Shown: in pieces, positions 7,518 through 12,682 of the stretch
Layout: each line of letters starts with the position of its first letter
How positions within the stretch are numbered: the stretch's first letter is position 1
Assembly (NCBI GenBank): GCA_002439735.1
Contig: DJPG01000109.1
Coordinates: forward strand, 370 to 13,051
Direction of reading: 5' to 3'
Source: Firmicutes bacterium UBA6418
GTDB lineage: Bacteria > Bacillota > Clostridia > Peptostreptococcales > Anaerovoracaceae
DNA length: 12,682 bases
Translations under genes and position numbers: made by a program
Notes under the pieces: generated by a model
The model's input: the letters and a program-made list of their open reading frames with translations, nothing else
Told to the model about the DNA's origin: nothing
Database searches by the model: none

Positions 7518-7667
7518 ATATTCTTTTTGGCATAATGCCGGGAAAGTACTATGCAAATTTGCAAAGAAGTCGCCTTCAAAAAGAATGCAGATGCGCAGAG
7601 AATGATTTTTTTACGATGCTTCCCTGCATCATAAAGCAAAAAAATAATCCGTAATCCATTGCAAAAG
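7518..7667. promoter_or_regulatory. Palindrome-rich region, candidate upstream activator (enhancer) sites
   Basis: No gene is seen in the 323-nt gap 7518-7840; this first part holds several inverted repeats. They are ATTCTTTTTG (7520-7529) with CAAAAAGAAT (7577-7586), GGCATAATGCC (7529-7539), a perfect 12-bp palindrome TGCAAATTTGCA (7552-7563), and GATGC (7615-7619) with GCATC (7626-7630) across a 6-nt loop. The last two are centred about 215 and 150 bp before the predicted sigma-54 start, within the range in which enhancer-binding proteins usually bind. Binding is inferred, not shown. The 10-bp outer arms could alternatively form a weak hairpin in the 3' end of the regulator mRNA. Confidence 0.5.
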
Positions 7668-7720
7668 AAAAAAGTTCGGAACCGAGTTCTTTGAAATCAG
7701 AACGGTTGCGGGCTTTTTTT
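7668..7720 (+). terminator. Probable rho-independent terminator downstream of the regulator
   Basis: AACCG-AG-TTCT (7680-7690) pairs with AGAACGGTT (7699-7707) around an 8-nt loop, giving nine pairs with a 2-nt bulge. It is followed by GCGGGC and seven T. An upstream AAAAAAG (7668-7674) can pair with CTTTTTT, so the element may work in both directions. It lies 151 nt after the regulator stop and just before the sigma-54 promoter, which would insulate the two units. Confidence 0.55.
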
Positions 7721-7745
7721 CTTGTAGGAAAAATATTTGAACGCC

Positions 7746-7762
7746 TTGGCTTGATTCTTGCA
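7746..7762 (+). promoter_or_regulatory. Sigma-54 (-24/-12) promoter of the dehydratase operon
   Basis: TTGGC (7746-7750) and TTGCA (7758-7762) are separated by seven bases, giving exactly 10 nt between the invariant GG (7748-7749) and GC (7760-7761). Against the consensus YTGGCACG-N4-TTGCW only the ACG differs (TTG here). Transcription would begin near 7773, about 68 nt before the hbd-like start. The adjacent gene encodes a sigma-54 activator, which strongly supports the call. Confidence 0.85.
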
Positions 7763-7778
7763 TATGAATCTAAGAAAA

Positions 7779-7823
7779 GCCCTTACGGGCAAATGAAACA
7801 ATAATATCATAAGGGAATATGAT
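7779..7823 (+). other. Two small hairpins in the predicted 5' leader
   Basis: GCCC-TTAC-GGGC (7779-7790) and ATCATA-AGGGAA-TATGAT (7806-7823) lie between the predicted start of transcription and the GGAGG Shine-Dalgarno (7827-7831). The second stem ends three bases before that site and exposes AGGG in its loop. They could affect mRNA stability or translation, but short stems like these are common by chance. Confidence 0.3.
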
Positions 7824-7840
7824 GATGGAGGAATAAGAAA

Positions 7841-8695
7841 ATGATCAAGAAAGTTGGCGTTGTCGGCGCCGGAATGATGGGAGCAGAAATCGCACTTTGT
7901 TTTGCGAGAGCAGGCTACGAAACCGTACTCAGCGATGTAAACCAGGAGCTGGCGGATAACGGAAAAGTGAAACAGGCTGCAGTCCTCGACAAAAACATCA
8001 AAAAAGGCAAGATCACAGAAGAAGACAAAGAAAAGACCCTTGCGCGCGTACACGCGACCGCGGACATGCACGACATGGCCGACTGTGATCTGATCATCGA
8101 AGCAGCGCTGGAAGTTCTGGAAGTTAAAAGCAATATCTTTAAGCAATTGGATGAGATCTGCAAGAAAGAGACCATTCTGGCCAGCAACACCTCTTCCATT
8201 TCCATTACGAAACTTGCGGCGGCAGTTTCCGAAGAAAGAAAGCCGCAGTTCATCGGCACACACTTCAATTCACCGGCAAGCGTCATGAAACTGGTCGAGG
8301 TGATCCCGGCGCTTTTGACAGCAGAAGAAACCGTAGAAGCGGTATATCAGCTGCTGGTTGATATTGAAAAAGAGCCGGTCAAGGTAAAAGATGTTGTAGG
8401 CTTTGGATTGAACCGAATTTTCCACTGCATGTACCTGGAAGCATGCCGCTTGGTAGAGGAAGGCGTATGCTCTGTGGAAGACGTAGATAAGATCTGCAAA
8501 TACGGTCTCGGACATCCGATGGGCATCTTCGCGCTGCTTGACATTACCGGACATAATCTGAACCAGCAGGTCGATGAAATCCTGTTTGCGGAATACGGAG
8601 ATCGATTCAGACCGAGCCCGCAGATCAGAAGACTGGTCGACTCCGGCAGATTAGGAAGAAAAACGGGAGCCGGTTTCTACGATTACAATAAATAG
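7841..8695 (+). CDS. hbd: 3-hydroxyacyl-CoA (3-hydroxybutyryl-CoA-type) dehydrogenase
   Basis: NAD(P)-dependent enzyme of 284 aa interconverting 3-oxoacyl-CoA and 3-hydroxyacyl-CoA. The Rossmann start VGVVGAGMMGAEIA carries GxGxxG (residues 9-14). Active-site residues expected from the family are Ser118 in SNTSS, His141 in GTHFNSPASVMKLVE, Glu153 in the same block, and Asn191 in GLNRIF. The C-terminal helical domain ends LGRKTGAGFYDY. The usual HFFNP motif reads HFNSP here, so the residue just before Pro is Ser instead of Asn; this may tune the substrate but does not remove the catalytic His. GGAGG lies nine nt before ATG. It is the first gene after the sigma-54 promoter, and the crotonase gene follows after 17 nt. 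It supplies the step missing from the left block, between its thiolase and acyl-CoA dehydrogenase. Confidence 0.93.
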   Translation: MIKKVGVVGAGMMGAEIALCFARAGYETVLSDVNQELADNGKVKQAAVLDKNIKKGKITEEDKEKTLARVHATADMHDMADCDLIIEAALEVLEVKSNIFKQLDEICKKETILASNTSSISITKLAAAVSEERKPQFIGTHFNSPASVMKLVEVIPALLTAEETVEAVYQLLVDIEKEPVKVKDVVGFGLNRIFHCMYLEACRLVEEGVCSVEDVDKICKYGLGHPMGIFALLDITGHNLNQQVDEILFAEYGDRFRPSPQIRRLVDSGRLGRKTGAGFYDYNK

Positions 8696-8712
8696 AACGG
8701 AGAGGAGAAAAC

Positions 8713-9480
8713 ATGTCTCAGGTAGTTTATAAAAAAGAGGATCATATTGCCATCGTCTCGATCGATCGTCCGGAGGCGCTGAATGCGCTCAGCCGCAGTA
8801 TCGTGGACGAGATCGACAAGATCATCGATGAGATCCAGGCAGATCCGGACATCCGCTGTGTCGTGCTTCACAGCGACAAGAACTTTGCGGCAGGCGCGGA
8901 TATCAAAGGCATGGCAGAGTGCAATGAAGAAGAAGCAAAAGCCTTCTCCTTTACGCCGACCTTTAACAAAATTGAGAAGATGCCGCTTCCGGTGATCGCG
9001 GCCATTGAGGGCTACGCACTGGGCGGAGGCATGGAATTTGCGCTGACCGCCGATATCCGCATTGCCGGAAAAACCGCGAAAATGGGATTTCCGGAAGTGA
9101 CCCTTGGCATTTTCCCAGGTGCAGGCGGGACTATCCGCGCGCCACGGATCTGCGGGGAAGCTTTTGCCAAAGAGCTGATCTTTACCGGTGACGCAGTCAG
9201 TGCGGATCGGGCGCTGCAGATGGGTCTTGTCAACCAGGTGGTCGAAGAAGGCGAAGCGCTGGCGGCAGCGATGAAAATGGCCGGAAGGATCGCTAAACGC
9301 GGCCCGGTTGCCGTTCGCATGGCCAAAGATGTTGTGACCAGAGGCATCCAGGAACCGGATATGGAAAAAGCGATCGAGATCGAAACAAAAGCATGGCCGA
9401 AGCTGTTCCGCACGGAAGACCAAAAAGAAGGCATGCGCGCATTTATCGAAAAGAGAAAACCCGTTTATCAAAACAAGTAG
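8713..9480 (+). CDS. crt: Enoyl-CoA hydratase (crotonase)
   Basis: Crotonase-fold hydratase, 255 aa, reversibly adding water to a 2-enoyl-CoA (crotonyl-CoA to 3-hydroxybutyryl-CoA). Oxyanion-hole segments FAAGADIKGM (58-67) and YALGGGMEFAL (101-111) are intact. Both catalytic glutamates of true hydratases are present: Glu108 in GGGMEFA and Glu128 in MGFPEVTLG, followed by PGAGGT. Retention of both makes hydratase activity more likely than isomerase or decarboxylase activity. A GAGAGGAG Shine-Dalgarno precedes the ATG. Its stop codon overlaps the AGGAGG site of the next gene (9479-9484), indicating tight coupling. A 270-codon frame on the opposite strand over this gene is a shadow. Confidence 0.94.
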   Translation: MSQVVYKKEDHIAIVSIDRPEALNALSRSIVDEIDKIIDEIQADPDIRCVVLHSDKNFAAGADIKGMAECNEEEAKAFSFTPTFNKIEKMPLPVIAAIEGYALGGGMEFALTADIRIAGKTAKMGFPEVTLGIFPGAGGTIRAPRICGEAFAKELIFTGDAVSADRALQMGLVNQVVEEGEALAAAMKMAGRIAKRGPVAVRMAKDVVTRGIQEPDMEKAIEIETKAWPKLFRTEDQKEGMRAFIEKRKPVYQNK

Positions 9481-9493
9481 GAGGCAACCGCTC

Positions 9494-10726
9494 ATGGAAG
9501 AGAAAAAATTAACCTCAAAAGATTTATTGAATCAATTGACGGCAAAGCACTATGACAACGCATTGAAGGCAAAGGCGGAAGGCAAGCCGGTCGTATGGGC
9601 GACATCCATCTGCCCGAACGAACTGCTGGACGCGATGGATCTTGCGACCGTATATCCGGAGAACCATGCCGCGGCCATCGGCGCGCGCAAAGAAGCAATG
9701 AAATTCATCGAACATTCCGAGGGCATCGGATACAGCGCGGATATCTGTTCCTACGCGCGCGTCAATATGGGCTATGTTGACATTCAGCACGCGGAAGCGC
9801 AGGACATTCCGCTTCCGGACATTATCTTCAGTTCCTCGAACATCTGCCACACCGTACTGAAGTGGTATGAAAATATCGCAACCAAACTGCATATTCCGAT
9901 GATCTTATTCGATATGCCGTTCAACCATACATACGAAGTCCCGGAAAACGCGACGAAATATATCAGAGGTCAGATCGAAAACGCGATCAAGCAGCTCGAG
10001 GATTTTACCGGAAGAAAAATGGATTACGACAAGCTGGCGGAAAAGATGGCGATGAACAACGCCACCTGCGAATGGTGGAAAAAGGCGACCGACTGGGGCA
10101 AGGTCACGCCTTCCCCGCTGAACGGCTTTGACATGTTCAACTACATGGCCATGATCGTCTGTATGAGAAGTTCCGAGGACGGTCACAAGCTGTTCAAGCT
10201 CTGGTATGAAGAATTAAAAGAAAAAGCAGAACAGGGCAAGGGACCTTGGAACAGTGCAGAAGAACAGTACCGTATCATCTGGGACGGTATCGCATGCTGG
10301 CCGCATCTGTCCACAACCTTCAAACTGCTCAAAAAATACGGCATCAACATGGTAACCAGTACCTACCCGAACAGCTGGTATAAGGTATATGAGACCAACG
10401 ATCTGGATGGCATGGCCAGAAGCTATACCGGAAACTACGCGAACCGCAATCTGGATTACGGCAGCGACCAGATGGAACGCCTGATCAAAGACTTCAACGT
10501 AGACGGCGTTGTTTTCCACAGCAACCGCAGCTGCAAGCTGATGGACTTCAGAACGTATGAAGTACAGAGAAGGATCACCGAGAAAACCGGATGCCCATCC
10601 GTTATCTTTGACGGTGACCAGACAGACCCGAGAGTCTTCAGTGACGCACAGTATGAAACCAGAATCCAAGCCCTGGTTGAAATGATGGAAAAGAACAAAG
10701 AAGCGAAGAGAAGAGGTGACATCTAA
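9494..10726 (+). CDS. 2-hydroxyacyl-CoA dehydratase, alpha-type subunit (lactoyl-CoA dehydratase LcdA-like)
   Basis: One subunit (410 aa) of an iron-sulfur 2-hydroxyacyl-CoA dehydratase, which removes water by a ketyl-radical mechanism to give a 2-enoyl-CoA. Shared blocks with LcdA/FldB-type subunits, from memory, are HAAAIGARKEAM, CSYARVNMGYV, NICHTVLKWYEN, PFNHTY, PSPLNGFDMFNYMA, SNRSCKLM and DGDQTDPRVFS near the C-terminus. Likely [4Fe-4S] ligands are Cys85, Cys118 and Cys347. Compared with the LcdA sequence I recall, the stretch between Cys85 and Cys118 is shorter by about 15 residues. AGGAGG overlapping the crotonase stop fixes the start. It overlaps the next subunit by one base (TAATG), implying stoichiometric translation. 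Benzoyl-CoA reductase subunits share the fold, but these blocks fit the dehydratases better. The substrate is not determined. Confidence 0.92.
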   Translation: MEEKKLTSKDLLNQLTAKHYDNALKAKAEGKPVVWATSICPNELLDAMDLATVYPENHAAAIGARKEAMKFIEHSEGIGYSADICSYARVNMGYVDIQHAEAQDIPLPDIIFSSSNICHTVLKWYENIATKLHIPMILFDMPFNHTYEVPENATKYIRGQIENAIKQLEDFTGRKMDYDKLAEKMAMNNATCEWWKKATDWGKVTPSPLNGFDMFNYMAMIVCMRSSEDGHKLFKLWYEELKEKAEQGKGPWNSAEEQYRIIWDGIACWPHLSTTFKLLKKYGINMVTSTYPNSWYKVYETNDLDGMARSYTGNYANRNLDYGSDQMERLIKDFNVDGVVFHSNRSCKLMDFRTYEVQRRITEKTGCPSVIFDGDQTDPRVFSDAQYETRIQALVEMMEKNKEAKRRGDI

Positions 10727-11856
10727 TGGCTTACAAAGATACCATTCAGCAATTATGCGATGCAGCGCTGCATCCGGGCAAAACCGTTGCTCAGACGCAG
10801 AAAGAAACCGGAAAAGATTTAGTCGGATGCTTTCCAATCCACACGCCGGATGAGATCGTATACGCGGCAGGATGCGTGCCGGTCGGCATGTGGGGCGGCA
10901 GTACGGAGATCCAGCTTGCGGATAAATATCTTCAAAGCTTCTGCTGTTCCGTTATGAGGACCAATATTGAATTCGGCATGCGCGGCGTTTATGACAAGCT
11001 GAAAGCGGTCATCATCCCGACCTTCTGCGATACCCTCAAGTGCATCGAAGAAAACTGGAAAGTCGCGGTCCCGCAGGTTCCGGTCATCGGCATGGCCTAT
11101 CCGCAGCACAGAGACCTCAAGGTCGGCATGGAATTCATGATCAGCGAGACCAAACGCGTAAAACACGAACTGGAACTGATCTTAGGCAAGATCATTCTGG
11201 AAGAAAAAGTGGAAGAGGCGTTTGCCATTTATGAAGAATACCGCAAGACCATGCGGGAATTTACAGAAGTCGCGGCAAAGCATCCGGAGATCATCGGCGC
11301 GAAGACGCGCTACCTGATCATCAAAGCCGGACAGTTCATGGACAAGGCTGTTTACACCGAAAAGGTGAAGGAGATCATCGACGGTCTGAAAGCGGAAGCA
11401 CCGTCGACCTTCAAGGGCACCAAAGTGATCCTGACCGGCCTGATGCCGGAACCGGTAGAAGTACTTGATATCTTCGAAGAAAACCAGGTAGCGGTCGTCG
11501 GAGATGACATGAGTTTGGGTTCCCGCCTGTGGAGAACGCCGGCCAGAGAAAATGTGGAAGACGTTTATCAGAAGATGGCTTACATCGTAGCAGACCAGAA
11601 AGGGGATACCTTCCTGTATGAACCGCAGAAGCAGCGCGGCCCGATGCTGATCGAGATGGTAAAGGAAACCGGCGCGGACGCAGTTGTCGTGATGATGATG
11701 AAATTCTGCGATCCGGAAGAATACGATTACCCGATCTACAAGGCAGAATTGGAAGAAGCCGGCATTCCGGAACTGTATCTTGAAACGGATCAGCAGTTGA
11801 CCACGTTCGAACAGATCCGGACCAGAGTACAGAGCTTCACGGAAATGCTCCTTTAA
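10726..11856 (+). CDS. 2-hydroxyacyl-CoA dehydratase, beta-type subunit (LcdB-like)
   Basis: Second dehydratase subunit, 376 aa. The N-terminal block GCFPIHTPDEIVYAAGCVPVG (split around residues 34-54) is the family hallmark. It is followed by WGGS, FCCSVMR, PTFCDTLKC and PQHRDLKVG. The C-terminal block has GADAVVVMMMKFCDPEEYDYP and finishes FEQIRTRVQSFTEML, as in LcdB. Cysteines placed to bind a second [4Fe-4S] cluster are Cys73 or Cys74, Cys101 or Cys106, and Cys328. The ATG shares its A with the stop of the preceding gene and has AGAGGTG nine nt upstream, so the two subunits are translationally coupled. Together they form the heterodimer that the activator energises with one electron. The substrate class (lactoyl, 2-hydroxybutyryl, branched or aromatic) cannot be fixed from motifs. 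Confidence 0.92.
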   Translation: MAYKDTIQQLCDAALHPGKTVAQTQKETGKDLVGCFPIHTPDEIVYAAGCVPVGMWGGSTEIQLADKYLQSFCCSVMRTNIEFGMRGVYDKLKAVIIPTFCDTLKCIEENWKVAVPQVPVIGMAYPQHRDLKVGMEFMISETKRVKHELELILGKIILEEKVEEAFAIYEEYRKTMREFTEVAAKHPEIIGAKTRYLIIKAGQFMDKAVYTEKVKEIIDGLKAEAPSTFKGTKVILTGLMPEPVEVLDIFEENQVAVVGDDMSLGSRLWRTPARENVEDVYQKMAYIVADQKGDTFLYEPQKQRGPMLIEMVKETGADAVVVMMMKFCDPEEYDYPIYKAELEEAGIPELYLETDQQLTTFEQIRTRVQSFTEMLL

Positions 11857-11880
11857 AAAGAAAGTGCGAGGAAGACAGAC

Positions 11881-12654
11881 ATGTTTTTAGGAATCGATAT
11901 TGGATCGTCATCAACGAAAGTTGCGATCTTAAATGATAAAAAAGAACTTGCGGGTGTATCCGTCATCAACCTGGGGACAGGTACCAACGCGTTTGAGGAT
12001 GTGATCGCGGATGCGCTCGCGCAGGCGAACGCTTCCAAAGATGACATTCAGTATACGGTTGCGACCGGTTATGGACGGGTGAATTTCCAAGGCGCCGATA
12101 AGCAGATCACCGAGATCACCTGCCACGCAAAAGGCGTGAATTATCTGACACAGGACGCCAGAACCATCGTGGATATCGGCGGCCAGGATGCCAAGGTCAT
12201 CAAGCTGGATCAGAGGGGGAGGGTTGCTAATTTTGTTATGAATGAAAAATGCGCGGCCGGAACCGGGCGGTTCCTGGAGGTTATGGCAAGAGTCCTCGGA
12301 TGCAGACTGGACGATCTGTCGGGACTGGCAGACCAGGCCACAAAAGAGATTTCCATAAACAACACCTGCACCGTCTTTGCCGAAAGTGAAGTTATTTCAA
12401 GACTTGCAGCCGGCGAAAAAGTCGCGGATGTGGCAAGAGGCGCGCATGTGGCGATCGCAAAACGTGTGATGGGAATGTGCAACCGCGTCGGATATGAACC
12501 AAAGGTTGTGATGACCGGCGGCGTGGCGCTGAATGCGAATATGGTCAATGCACTTTCACAAGAAATGGGATGCGAGATTGAAGTGGTGCCGCACTGTCAG
12601 GCAGCCGGTGCGATCGGAGCAGCAACCTTTGCCTATGAAATATTTAATAAGTAA
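11881..12654 (+). CDS. 2-hydroxyacyl-CoA dehydratase activator (HgdC/LcdC/FldI family ATPase)
   Basis: Homodimeric [4Fe-4S] ATPase of the ASKHA fold, 257 aa (HgdC is about 260). It injects a high-potential-cost electron from reduced ferredoxin or flavodoxin into the dehydratase at the expense of ATP. Visible are phosphate loop 1 LGIDIGSSSTK (3-13), DIGGQDAKVI (98-107), and the cluster cysteines Cys124 in NEKCAAGTGRFLE and Cys163 in NNTCTVFAESE, one per conserved position so that the dimer binds a single cluster. TGGVALN and AAGAIGAA close the nucleotide site. It follows the beta subunit after 24 nt with a GAGGAAG site. Adjacent activator and both subunits make the dehydratase system complete within this window. 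Confidence 0.95.
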   Translation: MFLGIDIGSSSTKVAILNDKKELAGVSVINLGTGTNAFEDVIADALAQANASKDDIQYTVATGYGRVNFQGADKQITEITCHAKGVNYLTQDARTIVDIGGQDAKVIKLDQRGRVANFVMNEKCAAGTGRFLEVMARVLGCRLDDLSGLADQATKEISINNTCTVFAESEVISRLAAGEKVADVARGAHVAIAKRVMGMCNRVGYEPKVVMTGGVALNANMVNALSQEMGCEIEVVPHCQAAGAIGAATFAYEIFNK

Positions 12655-12672
12655 GGAATAAGGAGAACAACT

Positions 12673-12682
12673 ATGGCATTAA
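12673..12682 (+). CDS. Start of a further gene, truncated by window edge
   Basis: ATG GCA TTA A, preceded by AAGGAG (12660-12665) at seven nt, begins 18 nt after the activator stop. It is almost certainly the next gene of the operon; only Met-Ala-Leu can be read, so the product is unknown. A CoA-transferase, 2-hydroxyacid dehydrogenase or transporter would be natural here, but nothing visible supports any of them. Confidence 0.6.

Noticed and set aside
8683..9495. 270-codon open frame on the minus strand over the crotonase gene
   Set aside because: It mirrors a strongly supported crotonase gene, has no recognisable domain, and overlaps both neighbours' starts and stops; a codon-bias shadow.
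9494..12654. Benzoyl-CoA reductase (BcrBCAD-type) instead of a dehydratase
   Set aside because: Only two subunits and one activator are present. Blocks such as NICxTxLKWYEN, SNRSCK and MMKFCDPEE match lactoyl-CoA dehydratase-type subunits, and no ring-degradation genes are seen.

Overview
The window reads as chromosomal DNA of a strictly anaerobic, butyrate-type fermenting member of the Clostridia (Firmicutes). Evidence for this is the bcd-etfB-etfA order of clostridial fermenters, an oxygen-sensitive 2-hydroxyacyl-CoA dehydratase with its ATP-dependent activator, strong purine-rich Shine-Dalgarno sites, frequent AGA arginine codons and roughly half G+C by eye. The genus cannot be fixed from the sequence. 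Every complete gene is on the + strand and I see no broken genes or mobile elements.

Layout. Left block (1-5847): 3' part of a short-chain acyl-CoA dehydrogenase, etfB, etfA, a thiolase, a small FabZ-like hotdog dehydratase and a 4-hydroxybutyrate/butyrate-type CoA-transferase. It ends in an unusual nested hairpin with a T-run and an embedded 7-bp tandem repeat (5868-5987). Middle (about 6027-7517): an extended -10 promoter and a PAS / AAA+ / helix-turn-helix sigma-54 activator. Then comes a 323-nt intergenic region with several palindromes, a probable terminator and a well-matched -24/-12 (sigma-54) promoter. Right block (7841-12654): 3-hydroxyacyl-CoA dehydrogenase, crotonase, two subunits of a lactoyl-CoA-dehydratase-like 2-hydroxyacyl-CoA dehydratase and its activator. 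A further gene begins at 12673 and runs off the window.

How the genes fit together. Thiolase (left) plus 3-hydroxyacyl-CoA dehydrogenase and crotonase (right) connect acetyl-CoA with a 2-enoyl-CoA. The dehydratase makes a 2-enoyl-CoA from a 2-hydroxyacyl-CoA. The acyl-CoA dehydrogenase with ETF reduces 2-enoyl-CoA, and the CoA-transferase exchanges CoA between acids. The set therefore looks like one module with two entries into an enoyl-CoA node: a 2-hydroxyacid (probably amino-acid or lactate derived) and acetyl-CoA or another C2-extension route. The right block is probably switched on by the adjacent sigma-54 activator. The 2-hydroxyacyl substrate cannot be read from the sequence; C3 (lactoyl), C4 (2-hydroxybutyryl) and larger substrates remain open.
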